Shown one piece after another: positions 7,705 to 15,831 of a DNA stretch of 64,000 nucleotides. Numbering within the stretch: the first letter of the stretch is position 1; each line of letters begins with the position of its first letter. The notes under the pieces were generated by a model. That model made no database searches and was not told the origin of the DNA. It saw only the letters and a list, made by a program, of their open reading frames with translations. The DNA comes from Novilysobacter_A longmucuonensis (GTDB taxonomy: Bacteria > Pseudomonadota > Gammaproteobacteria > Xanthomonadales > Xanthomonadaceae): contig NZ_JBJMAW010000006.1 of assembly GCF_046600735.1 (NCBI RefSeq), positions 1-64,000 on the forward strand, given 5' to 3'. The position numbers were made by a program, and so were the translations under genes.

Positions 7705-9669
7705 CTACCGCGGGCGCGCATGACTGGGACCGCCGTAGCGTCGTGGCGGCCGAGAAGGCGGCGGGGGTCGCGTCTGCGGCACGGCCGCCTCCACCGTCCC
7801 TGGGCGTGCGCCGTGCGCCATTCCGCGCAGCTGCTGCTCCCGGGCGAGCAAGGTACCGGCGCGTGACGTGCCCTGCCGGGCCCGGCGCGCGTCCGCCCGC
7901 GCCTCGGCCTTGAGCTGGTTTAAGCCGTCCTTCACGTAGTCCTGGTTGTGCTGCGCAACGATGCGGCCGTCGTCGATGCGACGATTGATCTGTTTCCGCA
8001 TCTCTAGCGAATGGTCGTGCTCCGACCACGGATAGGCCGCACGCATGGACCCCAGCGGCGCGCCCAGTTCATCGAAGACCTCCAGGTCCCGGATGTTGTC
8101 ACGATTGACGTGGCGCGCAACCCGACGCCCGATCAGCTCCGGCGAATCGGCCAGAGTGGTATTGGTGTAAGTGACTCGCTCGTACTTGGTATAGGGGCGC
8201 CGCTTCTCGCCTCGCACGAAACCCCACTCCACGCTGACATTCAGTTCGGGGTGAAGGCTATCCGTTGGTGGAAGCTTGGGGCACCAAAAACCCAATTCCG
8301 GACGCTCCACGTACTGTCGCAGGATGTTGAGGCGCTTCTGAGCATAGCGGCCTTCATTCTGCGCGATGTTGAAACGCGCGATCTGTAGATCGATGAGGTC
8401 CAAAATCACCTGGAAGTGAATCCGTGCCTCCACCGCCGCCTTGGCGGGGTTGTCTCTACGAGGATCATTCGCGTTGGACCCCGTGCTCGAGGGCGCGCGC
8501 ACGAAACCTTGCTCTTCCAAGGCACAAAAGATTCGCTCGATCAGAGGTCGGCAGTCCCAACGTCCGATCGATCCCCAGCACAGAGCGCAACCAAAGCGCC
8601 CGGCAAAGGTTTCGATCATGTCCTTGCCCAGCCCAATCAATGCGCCATCGATGCACAAGATGCCGAAGCCACAGCCGGCAAGTTCCGGAATGACACCGCT
8701 GGGAAGTCCGCCGCCGGCATCATAGTGGAGTGCGGACAGGCACAGCTCGCGTGGGTGCCAGGGCGCGACGACGCTGTATCCGGCGTCCAGGACGTCATCG
8801 CCGTTGCACTCGCGCCGGATCACGGCGGCGTAACCCAGTGCCGCCGTCGACTTGGCGTCGCCAATCAGCAACAACTGGATCCGGTCGATGGGAACCCACT
8901 CAATCAACCCATCCGGGTCCGGCACCCCGACCGTCCCAATCAGGTGCAGTCGGTGGGCATCCATCTCGGCCAGGTCGTAGGGCAGCAACGGGGTGATGAG
9001 AGAGTCTTTGCCCGTCCCCGTACGAAGCTTGCTGGCGGCATCGGCCCCCTGGCGGGCCAGCACACCCCGCTCATAGTTCTCGAGCAGGACTTGGTCAACG
9101 AAGCGTTCCAGGGCGCGCCGACCTTCGAAGCGGGTATTGAACGGCCACTCGTCAGACCCCAGACCCGCAGCCTTGCAGCGAACTAGGAAGTCCCGGTGAA
9201 TGTCGGCCTTGGAAACACGCGCCTCATGCGGCCCCTTGGGGCGCTTGAGAATGCGACGAACCAGGGCCTTCTTCATGTCCGGCACGCGCTGGAAGCACAG
9301 TGCTAAGGCGCCGGCCAAGCCCGGCGGCTGTGACCCTCGGGTATCGACTTTGCGGGTGTATGCCTTGCGCAGCACGCCGGGTAGGAAGCCGGCCCAGCCC
9401 AGAATTTGGCCCGTCTCGTAGCTGCGTGCCAAGGCTCGATTAAGCATCTTGAGGAACTGCTTGTGTGTCACCCCCGTGCGCTTGAGCTGGCCGGCGATCG
9501 GCTGAAAGGCAAGATAGTCATGGGTGATCTTGCGCAGCCGCATCATGCGAAGGCGTCCCGCGACGTCCAGATGGCTGGTGCCAGCGCTCGGCCATGAAGC
9601 CGTATCGCGAAGCTCCATCGGGACAGTGGCGCGGGTATAGCGACTTCGCGGATGGTAGGCGCGCGTCAT
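7705..9669 (-). CDS. tnsB: TnsB/TniA-like DDE transposase
   Basis: The subunit that binds the transposon ends and joins the 3' ends to target DNA. The 654-aa protein has an N-terminal DNA-binding half (about residues 1-225), then an integrase core with probable catalytic Asp237 (AEMDAHR), Asp341 (CIDGALIG) and Glu378 (PLIERIF). The 36-residue spacing between the last two is that of D,D-35-E enzymes. The C-terminus is Arg/Pro-rich and could contact TnsC. I placed the start at ATG 9669, where it overlaps the tnsA stop as ATGA; the open frame extends to 9801 but that part lies inside tnsA. The sequence is distant from textbook Tn7 TnsB. Confidence 0.82.
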   Translation of the reverse strand: MTRAYHPRSRYTRATVPMELRDTASWPSAGTSHLDVAGRLRMMRLRKITHDYLAFQPIAGQLKRTGVTHKQFLKMLNRALARSYETGQILGWAGFLPGVLRKAYTRKVDTRGSQPPGLAGALALCFQRVPDMKKALVRRILKRPKGPHEARVSKADIHRDFLVRCKAAGLGSDEWPFNTRFEGRRALERFVDQVLLENYERGVLARQGADAASKLRTGTGKDSLITPLLPYDLAEMDAHRLHLIGTVGVPDPDGLIEWVPIDRIQLLLIGDAKSTAALGYAAVIRRECNGDDVLDAGYSVVAPWHPRELCLSALHYDAGGGLPSGVIPELAGCGFGILCIDGALIGLGKDMIETFAGRFGCALCWGSIGRWDCRPLIERIFCALEEQGFVRAPSSTGSNANDPRRDNPAKAAVEARIHFQVILDLIDLQIARFNIAQNEGRYAQKRLNILRQYVERPELGFWCPKLPPTDSLHPELNVSVEWGFVRGEKRRPYTKYERVTYTNTTLADSPELIGRRVARHVNRDNIRDLEVFDELGAPLGSMRAAYPWSEHDHSLEMRKQINRRIDDGRIVAQHNQDYVKDGLNQLKAEARADARRARQGTSRAGTLLAREQQLRGMAHGARPGTVEAAVPQTRPPPPSRPPRRYGGPSHARPR

Positions 9670-10370
9670 TGGGTCCACCGCAGCGCACTGTGTTCGTTGA
9701 AGGGGCGCATATCTAAGTCGAGCGCGATGTATCGCTCCAGGAATAGTTGCATGGCCGCTGCGGCGGCAAGCGGTTGGCAAGCCGGTTCGAAAGGTCCACA
9801 CAGCTCGCTGAGGGTCAGATCCACTCGCGAATGACTGAGGCGGTTCGTGATGGACTCGCGATACTCCTCGAGGGGATAGGTCTTCGCCGCATTGACTACA
9901 CGCAAGATCCGCACGCCATTCCAGAACCGCTGCGGGCTCTCAATCATCTGCGTGCCGTACATGCGCACGTAGCTGCCGTCCAAGCGTCGCGCCGAAGCCA
10001 GTTGCACTTCCTTCTGGATGTGAGAACGCGTATCGAGCACTTCGTCCGGTTCGGCCTTGATTTCACGACACTGCCGACGTCCGTCGACAAACTCGACGAT
10101 CGCGTCAAACGTGGTTTCGTGATCCTCCTCGAGAACGCGAACAATGACGGGCTCCGGCGCCAAGTTGATGGAACGTATGTGCGGGTCGATCTCGGCTAGG
10201 ACGGCATGGATGAGTTCGGAATCACTACGCAGCGCCCACTTCCGGCCTGCTCGGTAGCTGTCGAGCAGCCATAGATTCGAAAGCCCATGGCCGCGGGCGC
10301 CAAAGGCCGCCATGATGGCGGCGCGAATCGCGACGGCGGGACTGGGGTGCTTGGGTGAGCGCGCGTTCAT
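9666..10370 (-). CDS. tnsA: TnsA-like restriction-type endonuclease
   Basis: TnsA cuts the 5' ends of the transposon so that the element moves by cut-and-paste. This 234-aa protein shows the restriction-endonuclease-like pattern: Glu52 in DSELIHAVLAEIDP, Asp89 in TTFDAIVEF and Glu103-x-Lys105 in CREIKAE. A C-terminal helical domain follows, matching the TnsC-binding end of the family. ATG 10370 is the likely start; another in-frame ATG lies at 10397. It is the first gene of the tns operon, and its promoter lies in the 240-base gap shared with the divergent gene at 10610. Presence of tnsA separates this element from Tn5053/Tn402 types, which lack it. Confidence 0.78.
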   Translation of the reverse strand: MNARSPKHPSPAVAIRAAIMAAFGARGHGLSNLWLLDSYRAGRKWALRSDSELIHAVLAEIDPHIRSINLAPEPVIVRVLEEDHETTFDAIVEFVDGRRQCREIKAEPDEVLDTRSHIQKEVQLASARRLDGSYVRMYGTQMIESPQRFWNGVRILRVVNAAKTYPLEEYRESITNRLSHSRVDLTLSELCGPFEPACQPLAAAAAMQLFLERYIALDLDMRPFNEHSALRWTQ

Positions 10371-10555
10371 CGGTCGGCTGCGCCGGATCGCTGGCAAGAC
10401 GACTTATTGACCGCGAGCACGGACAGGCCTGCAGTCGATTGACCAATCGAGTTGTCCTGAACGGCCGCCTGGCACGCACGAGGCGGCCGTTCTCGTTATC
10501 AGCGACAGCAGCAAGCGGTCCTTCTCCGCGCGCCGGATTGGCGCATTTTGGTTGT

Positions 10556-10602
10556 AATGGAAATGGGGCTAAGCTGGTGCAATGGAAATGATTATTTCCA
10601 TT
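10556..10602. promoter_or_regulatory. Three AATGGAAAT boxes, two forming a palindrome
   Basis: The nine-base word AATGGAAAT occurs at 10556-10564 and 10581-10589, and inverted at 10594-10602. The last two form a perfect dyad with a 4-base spacer (GATT). The boxes end 7 bases before the start codon of the gene at 10610 and lie upstream of tnsA on the other strand. This looks like an operator for both divergent promoters. The first two boxes are 25 bases apart, about two and a half helical turns. Which protein binds is not known; the gene at 10610 is a candidate. Confidence 0.6.
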
Positions 10603-10609
10603 CGCCGAC

Positions 10610-11674
10610 ATGCGCGCGCCCGATAGCGATGCGCTAAGAGGCTTCCCTCGGTCCTGGTTCTGCCGGGCGCTACAGGAGTACGGCGGCGACCTAGCCGACC
10701 TGAATGCCCAGTTGGCGCTCAAGCCAGATCCGGAGCACGCTTTTGCCGTGGGCGCTTGGCCGCGGCCGTACTACCCTCGGGCCATCGCCCCTGCGTTCTT
10801 CGATCGAGCCTTCGCCGGTCGAAACCCGGACAACTGGGAGTGGGTCGAAAGGGCGGAGTCAGGATGGTGTTTCAACCTGTTCTTGCGCGTTGCGATCCAC
10901 CTGCCTGGGTCGGAGGACTGGCTCTTCCGGGGCTTGCATCCGTACTTACGTTCGACGCCGCCTCCGATCGACCACGCACATAATCTCCTTCGCGTCTGCC
11001 TGCAACGACTTGGACTACGGGTGTTGCCCGAACCCGCCTTGAGAACCGTGCTGCGGCTCGAATCGGACAGAGGCCGACAGGTCGCTCAACGCGGCGTCGA
11101 TCTCCTTGTGAAGGCGGCTGAACCGATTCACCTGATGACGCTGTTCGCCCTGTGGCACGTGACGCACTGGGAGCGTCCATACTCGGCCAACGCCCAAGAC
11201 CTCCTGCGCGCCTGTTGCGCAGCCTCACGGCGTTTCTTGGGTCGATCGGAGTTTCAGGTCAATAGCTGCACCCGCGCCGCCGCAGACCACGTGGAAATTT
11301 CCCTCGGTGCGATCCGCCATGTGATCAAGCACGACGGGTTTCGTGTTCCGCGCTCGACGAAGGCCTTGGAACGAATCGCCTTCTTCCCGTTGCTGGTGAG
11401 GGATTTCAAGGATCGCGACGCTGCTATTTCCTGTGCTTCCGCAGGCACGGCAGTGGCCATGGACGACTTCCTTTTTTTTGAACCCGCTCCGTATCGACGA
11501 GACGTGATTCCTACCGGGCACGAACTTGACCTCGTGACAGGACTTCTCCTGAAGGCGGCCACCTTCACCAAAGACGACATTCTGGTCTACGACCGCGACC
11601 CGGCCGTACTTAAGCAACTGAGCGAGCCTCTGGAACGGCCGGTGGTCCGAAAACGGGTGGCCGCGCGCTCCTGA
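10610..11674 (+). CDS. Unknown protein divergent from tnsA, 354 aa
   Basis: An intact rightward gene that begins 7 bases after a palindromic box and runs to within about 135 bases of the transposon end. I recognise no family. The protein is soluble, with no signal peptide or membrane segment. It is rich in aromatic residues in the first third (SWFCRALQEYGG, NPDNWEWVERAESGWCFN) and has a possible paired-helix middle (LMTLFALWHVTHWERP). Scattered Cys residues (RACCAASRRF, QVNSCTRA) form no clear zinc motif. Because it sits inside the element between tnsA and the right end, it is likely a transposon-encoded accessory or regulatory protein, not ordinary cargo. Confidence 0.65.
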   Translation: MRAPDSDALRGFPRSWFCRALQEYGGDLADLNAQLALKPDPEHAFAVGAWPRPYYPRAIAPAFFDRAFAGRNPDNWEWVERAESGWCFNLFLRVAIHLPGSEDWLFRGLHPYLRSTPPPIDHAHNLLRVCLQRLGLRVLPEPALRTVLRLESDRGRQVAQRGVDLLVKAAEPIHLMTLFALWHVTHWERPYSANAQDLLRACCAASRRFLGRSEFQVNSCTRAAADHVEISLGAIRHVIKHDGFRVPRSTKALERIAFFPLLVRDFKDRDAAISCASAGTAVAMDDFLFFEPAPYRRDVIPTGHELDLVTGLLLKAATFTKDDILVYDRDPAVLKQLSEPLERPVVRKRVAARS

Positions 11675-11705
11675 GGCCAGGCAAGGACGTTGGCGCCCCC
11701 CCCTC

Positions 11706-11808
11706 CCAATTCCCGATTTACGTTGTTGCGCCGGCAGGCCCGCTTAACCTTTCCCAATTTAGGTTGGTTACCATCCCCTTTTCCGATATGCGTCGGTTCG
11801 GAGCGACA
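11706..11808 (-). repeat. Putative right end of the Tn7-like element with three TnsB-site-like repeats
   Basis: Read on the minus strand from the terminus TGTCG (11808 back to 11804), three similar 19-base words follow: 11795-11777 (CGACGCATATCGGAAAAGG), 11766-11748 (CAACCTAAATTGGGAAAGG) and 11725-11707 (CAACGTAAATCGGGAATTG). The shared core is CAACGTAAATCGGGAA. Ordered repeats in one orientation behind a TGT terminus are the usual build of Tn7-like ends, where they bind TnsB. The placement, just outside the last gene of the module, fits. The target duplication could not be tested because the other end was not found. Confidence 0.6.
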
Positions 11809-11879
11809 TGAATCGGGCAAGCTTGAGCTCATGTCGACGCTAACTGCTTGATTTTCAATGTGCGAAACAGGGACCGAAA

Positions 11880-12077
11880 GTCATCGGAGGGCTATGGACC
11901 CGCCCGCATCGCCGCCCAACTCTACCGCCGCATGATATACAACGAGACGCCCCCGCATGGGGCGTGGTCGGGCTGGGGCTGGCCGGCGCACGGCTGGTTT
12001 CCCCTGCGGGTGACTGGATTGCGCCGCACCTGCTGGACCGCTGGCTCTGGCGACACGGTCGCATCTACGAGCGTTGA
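11880..12077 (+). pseudogene. C-terminal remnant of a short-chain dehydrogenase-like gene
   Basis: Immediately outside the putative transposon end, two rightward frames join into what looks like an SDR C-terminus: ARIAAQLYRRMIYNETP in one frame, then VVGLGLAGARLVSPAGDWIAP and LLDRWLWRHGRIYER with a TGA at 12075-12077 in another. The 5' part of the gene is missing. It may have been lost when the transposon inserted or in a later deletion. The family call rests on a short stretch and is tentative. Confidence 0.4.
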
Positions 12078-12400
12078 TTCAACTACCGCCGGCGCGGCGT
12101 CGACGCTGCCTAATTCACGGCGAATCAGCGTGGCATGACTGCGGACTGTCGTTGTGCAGATCCTGCGCCCAACCGTTGCCTTGGCGATCCGATTAGCGCG
12201 CCCAGTGCCAAAGCGGCGAAGGCCATGCGGATGAGGTCGGCGAGCAGCACGCCGCCGGCCACGCCGACCACAGCCTCCAGATCGGTATCGACTCCCGTTC
12301 CATTGCCTACCCTGCCCTGTTTCGCCCATTCGCTGCCGGGCGCCCGCCGTTGGCTGCACAGTCGCCGCCGCTGCCTTCGCTGTTGCGGCAAACTGGGCCG
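12078..12400. other. Gap upstream of the kinase, no convincing gene
   Basis: A minus-strand frame (12125 to about 12310) reads VDTDLEAVVGVAGGVLLADLIRMAFAALALGALIG, which could be one hydrophobic segment of a small membrane protein or a remnant. It lacks a good start and ribosome-binding site. The promoter for the kinase gene should lie at the right end of this gap. Confidence 0.35.
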
Positions 12401-13459
12401 ATGACTACCCGTCGATTCCTGCTATTCGCTGCCGCGTTCTGGCTGCTGTTCGGTCTGGTAGCCGGGATCCAGGTGTGGATCAGCATGATTGCGCACGGCC
12501 ACTACGTTCCGCTGTTGCTCGGCTACTACGCTGCGGTCTGGCTGGTCTGGCTCGCGCCGACGGCGCTGGTTATCTCGCTGGCGCGGCGCTTTCCGGTGGT
12601 GCCACCGCGGCCACTGGGGGTGATCGTGCATCTGCTGGCAGCCACCACGATCGGGCTGCTGCATACGCTGTATTCGTTGGGTCTGTTGCTGTGGCTGCGT
12701 CCGTACGACCGGATGACAGCGTCGGCGTCCGACGTGCAGATCGGCCGCATGCTGCTGGCGCAGATTCCGCTGGAGTGGATCCTCTATCTGCTGGTGCTCG
12801 GCGCTGTGCTGGCACTGGAATACAGCCAACGCCATCGTGAACACGCTATCGAGGCGGCGGAGCTGCGGCGCTCGCTCACCGATGCGCGACTGCATGCGCT
12901 GGAGCTGCAGATCCAGCCGCACTTCCTGTTCAACACGCTCAATGCGGTCTCGGGGCTGGTGCGGGTCAGCCGCAAGGACGAGGCGATCCGCATGATCGCC
13001 GGGCTGGCGGATCTGCTGCGCTATTCGCTGGACCATGCCGGTCGCCAGCGCGTGGCACTCGGTGAGGAGGTCGAGATGCTCACACGCTATCTGGAAATCC
13101 AGCAGACGCGTTTTCCCGATCGCATGTCGTTCACGGTGACCATGGATGAGACGCTGCGGCAGGCGGCGGTGCCGATCCTGATTCTGCAACCGCTGGCGGA
13201 GAACGCCGTGCGCCACGGCATCGCCCGGAGCGGTACGGCGAGTTGTGTAGAGGTGCGCGCGAAGCGCACCGATGACCGGCTGGAATTGCAGGTACGAAAT
13301 AGTGGCAGCATCGCCACTCCAATGGTCGAGGGTATTGGCCTGAAGAACACGCGAGAGCGCCTGCGCACCCTGTACGGTGATGACGCCCGCTTTTCCCTGA
13401 CAGAATCCGGTGACCACGTGCTGGCGCTGCTGGATCTGCCATTCGATTTGCAGCCATGA
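12401..13459 (+). CDS. LytS/AlgZ-type membrane histidine kinase
   Basis: A 352-aa sensor kinase. Residues 1-140 contain four hydrophobic segments (about 8-30, 38-60, 73-98 and 122-140). A short coiled linker follows (YSQRHREHAIEAAELRRSL), then the His_kinase domain with the phospho-acceptor His174 in QIQPHFLFNTLNA and an ATP-binding part (PLAENAVRHG, GIGLKNTRERL). I chose ATG 12401 because the membrane segment starts there; the frame extends back to 12350. It overlaps the response regulator by the ATGA at 13456-13459, so the two form one unit. No extracytoplasmic sensor domain is present, so the signal is probably sensed in the membrane. Confidence 0.88.
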   Translation: MTTRRFLLFAAAFWLLFGLVAGIQVWISMIAHGHYVPLLLGYYAAVWLVWLAPTALVISLARRFPVVPPRPLGVIVHLLAATTIGLLHTLYSLGLLLWLRPYDRMTASASDVQIGRMLLAQIPLEWILYLLVLGAVLALEYSQRHREHAIEAAELRRSLTDARLHALELQIQPHFLFNTLNAVSGLVRVSRKDEAIRMIAGLADLLRYSLDHAGRQRVALGEEVEMLTRYLEIQQTRFPDRMSFTVTMDETLRQAAVPILILQPLAENAVRHGIARSGTASCVEVRAKRTDDRLELQVRNSGSIATPMVEGIGLKNTRERLRTLYGDDARFSLTESGDHVLALLDLPFDLQP

Positions 13460-14238
13460 GCGCGTCCGGCCAGACGCCATTGAAAGTGCTGGTGGTCGAC
13501 GACGAGCCATTGGCGCGCGAGAACGTGCGCGCGCTGCTGGCGGCCGATCCTCAAGTCGAGGTCGTCGGCGAATGCACCGGCGTCGACGCAGTGGCCGTGA
13601 TCGCCCGCCTGCGTCCGGACATCATGTTTCTCGACATCCAGATGCCGGATCTCGACGGGTTCGCACTGCTGGACCTGGTCGGTCCAAAAGCGGTTCCGGC
13701 GGTCGTGTTCGTCACGGCGTTCGATCAGTACGCGCTGCACGCGTTCGAAGTGCATGCGTTGGACTATCTGCTCAAGCCCTTCACCGACGCTCGATTCGAG
13801 GCGGCTCTGGCCCGCGCGAAAGCCCAGGTCCACAGCCATCGTCAGGGTGGACTGGATGCCCGCATCAGCGCATTGCTGCAGGCCCGGCAAGCGCCGCGCA
13901 GCCGTTTCCTGATTCCCGGCCGGGACAAGAGCATCGTGGTCGCGGCGGACCAGATCGACTGGATTGGTGCGGCCGACTACTACGTGAGCCTGCATTGCGG
14001 TGGCGTCAGCCATCTGCTGCGCGAGAGCATGGAAGAGATGGAGCGCCAACTGGATCCGGAACAGTTCGTGCGCGTGCACCGCGGGACGATCGTGAACCTG
14101 GCGCGGGTGCGGGAAGTCCATCCGCTGTTCCGCGGCGGCTGCGAACTGAAGCTGGTCGACGGCATGATGCTGAAGCTGAGCCGCAATCGACGCGCCGAGT
14201 TCGAAGCGCGTTTCGCCGTGCTCGGCGTGCGGCGCTGA
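13456..14238 (+). CDS. LytTR-family response regulator
   Basis: A 260-aa partner of the preceding kinase. Residues 9-125 are a receiver domain with the acidic pair in VVDDEP, phospho-acceptor Asp60 (MFLDIQMPDLDG) and the conserved Lys in LLKPF. Residues 150-255 are a LytTR DNA-binding domain (KSIVVAADQIDWIGAADYYV, FVRVHRGTIVNL). Such regulators bind paired direct repeats upstream of their targets. The sulfur operon begins 170 bases downstream on the same strand and is the obvious candidate target, though I could not identify LytTR repeats there. Confidence 0.9.
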   Translation: MSASGQTPLKVLVVDDEPLARENVRALLAADPQVEVVGECTGVDAVAVIARLRPDIMFLDIQMPDLDGFALLDLVGPKAVPAVVFVTAFDQYALHAFEVHALDYLLKPFTDARFEAALARAKAQVHSHRQGGLDARISALLQARQAPRSRFLIPGRDKSIVVAADQIDWIGAADYYVSLHCGGVSHLLRESMEEMERQLDPEQFVRVHRGTIVNLARVREVHPLFRGGCELKLVDGMMLKLSRNRRAEFEARFAVLGVRR

Positions 14239-14407
14239 CGGTCGTCCACCGCTCGCTCGGCTGATCCGATGAACTGGCCGGCGGCTACGCTTTCCACCGC
14301 CAGCCATCACCGCTTCACTGCCACGTGCCGCCGGTTCGCTGCCAGTTCGTTGGCGGATTTCCTGCGCACGCGCAGGCTTGGTCAGAACCCCACAGGAACT
14401 GACTCCA

Positions 14408-15316
14408 ATGAAACTGACCTCCTGCTTCCTAGCCGGCATGCTCGCCCTGCTCGGCACCGCTGCGCCTGCGTTCGGCAACGGTTCCGATCACCAGTTGATC
14501 GTCGACGTCGATTGGCTGGCGGCCCATGCACAGGACCCCAACCTGCTGTTGTTGCATGTCGGCGACGGCGAAGAGTACCGACGCGGGCACATCCCCGGCG
14601 CACGGCTGGTCACGCTGGACGAGATTGCCGTCTCCCAGCACACCCGCGAGGGCCTGATGCTGGAAATGCCCGCCGCCGACGAGCTGCGCGAGCGGCTGCA
14701 GAAGCTCGGCATCTCGAATGACTCGCGGATCGTCGTCTACTACGGCAAGGACTGGGTCAGCCCCAGCACGCGCGTGCTATTCACGCTGCAGTACGCCGGA
14801 CTGGGCGAGCGTTCATCGCTGCTCGACGGTGGCATGGGCGCATGGGTCGCGCGCGGTCATGCGCTGAGCGCGGAGCCGGCGTCGTCAGCTCGCGGCACGC
14901 TCGCTGAATTGCAGGTCGAGCCGCTGCTGGTCGATGCCGGCCAGGTGCGCGCGCAGCTGGACAAACCGGGCACGACGCTGGTGGATGCCCGGGCGGCGGT
15001 CTACTACGACGGCATCGATCGCGGCGGCGCGCATGGGCAGGCCCACCGCGCCGGCCACATCCGCGGCGCCCGCAGCATTCCGTTCACCGAGATCACCGAC
15101 AAGCGTTTGCGGCTGCGGCCCACCGCCGAACTGCGCGCCATGTTCGACCAGGCAGGCATTGTCCCCGGTGACACGATCGTCGGGTACTGCCATATCGGAC
15201 AGCAAGCCACCGCGATGCTGCTCGCGGCACGAGTGCTCGGCCATCCGGTGCGACTGTACGACGGCTCCTTTCAGGACTGGTCCCGCGACCCGGGCAATCC
15301 GGTCGACACGCCGTGA
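14408..15316 (+). CDS. Periplasmic tandem-rhodanese sulfurtransferase
   Basis: A thiosulfate/3-mercaptopyruvate-type sulfurtransferase of 302 aa. Residues 1-23 are a signal peptide ending APAFG. The first rhodanese domain (about 30-150) has no active-site Cys at the expected loop (VVYYGKDWVSPST). The second (about 170-300) has it in VGYCHIGQQAT. This is the usual arrangement: an inactive N-terminal and an active C-terminal domain. The ATG at 14408 was chosen because the signal peptide starts there. It is the first of five overlapping genes; the next starts at its stop codon. It is expected to move sulfur from thiosulfate or persulfides in the periplasm. Confidence 0.88.
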   Translation: MKLTSCFLAGMLALLGTAAPAFGNGSDHQLIVDVDWLAAHAQDPNLLLLHVGDGEEYRRGHIPGARLVTLDEIAVSQHTREGLMLEMPAADELRERLQKLGISNDSRIVVYYGKDWVSPSTRVLFTLQYAGLGERSSLLDGGMGAWVARGHALSAEPASSARGTLAELQVEPLLVDAGQVRAQLDKPGTTLVDARAAVYYDGIDRGGAHGQAHRAGHIRGARSIPFTEITDKRLRLRPTAELRAMFDQAGIVPGDTIVGYCHIGQQATAMLLAARVLGHPVRLYDGSFQDWSRDPGNPVDTP

Positions 15317-15831
15317 GCACGCGCGCGTCTGCCGGCTACGCAGACCCGTACCTCGCCGGCGCCGGGCTGGGGCTGGTGCTGCTGGCCGCGTTCGTGCTGG
15401 TCGGCCGCGGTCTCGGGGCGTCGGGCGCGTTCGCCAGCACCGCCGCCGGGACGGTCGCAGTCGTTGCTCCCGACCAGGCAGCCGCCAGTCCGCTGTTCGC
15501 GCATTACCTGGCCGCGCCCGGGCCATGGCTCGAATGGTTGAGCTTCGAACTGCTGGGCGTGCTGATCGGTGGCTGCCTGTCGGCGGCGCTCGCCGGCCGG
15601 CTGCGGCTGACGGTTGAGCGCCCGGCCGATGTATCGAACCTACAGCGTCTGGCGCTGGCATTCGGCGGTGGCCTGCTGATGGCCGCCGGGGCCGTGCTGG
15701 CGCGTGGCTGCACCAGTGGTCAAGCGCTTACCGGTGGCGCCCTGCTCAGTGTCGGCAGCTGGCTGTTCCTGCTGGTGGCGTTCGCCGCGGCTTACGCGCT
15801 GGCACCGCTGCTGCGGCGGTTCTGGACATGA
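15313..15831 (+). CDS. YeeE/YedE-family sulfur transport protein, first half
   Basis: A 172-aa membrane protein with about four hydrophobic segments. It carries the YeeE/YedE signature near the third segment (ARGCTSGQALTGGALLSVGSW, Cys133). In TsuA/YeeE the conserved cysteines pass thiosulfate across the inner membrane. Full-length YeeE is about twice this size; here the two halves are separate genes, as in PmpAB-type proteins. The start GTG/ATG overlaps the rhodanese stop by 4 bases, and its stop overlaps the next start by 4 bases, which suggests coupled translation and a heteromeric channel. Confidence 0.82.
   Translation: MSTRASAGYADPYLAGAGLGLVLLAAFVLVGRGLGASGAFASTAAGTVAVVAPDQAAASPLFAHYLAAPGPWLEWLSFELLGVLIGGCLSAALAGRLRLTVERPADVSNLQRLALAFGGGLLMAAGAVLARGCTSGQALTGGALLSVGSWLFLLVAFAAAYALAPLLRRFWT

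Larger units (their letters stand above)
5519..11808. mobile_element. Tn7-like transposon, transposition module and right end
   Basis: A leftward operon tnsA-tnsB-tnsC-tniQ, a divergent unknown gene, and an end-like sequence with three repeats and terminal CGACA at 11804-11808 together make up the functional half of a Tn7-like element. The left end was not found in the window: no copy of the right-end repeats in the expected orientation and no flanking duplication could be identified between 1 and 5519. The true left end may be beyond the window or have been lost. No Cas gene or CRISPR array is present, so targeting is expected through TniQ alone. Confidence 0.65.

Noticed and set aside
12422..13510. 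A 362-aa leftward open frame
   Set aside because: It is a Gln/Arg/His-rich shadow of the histidine kinase.
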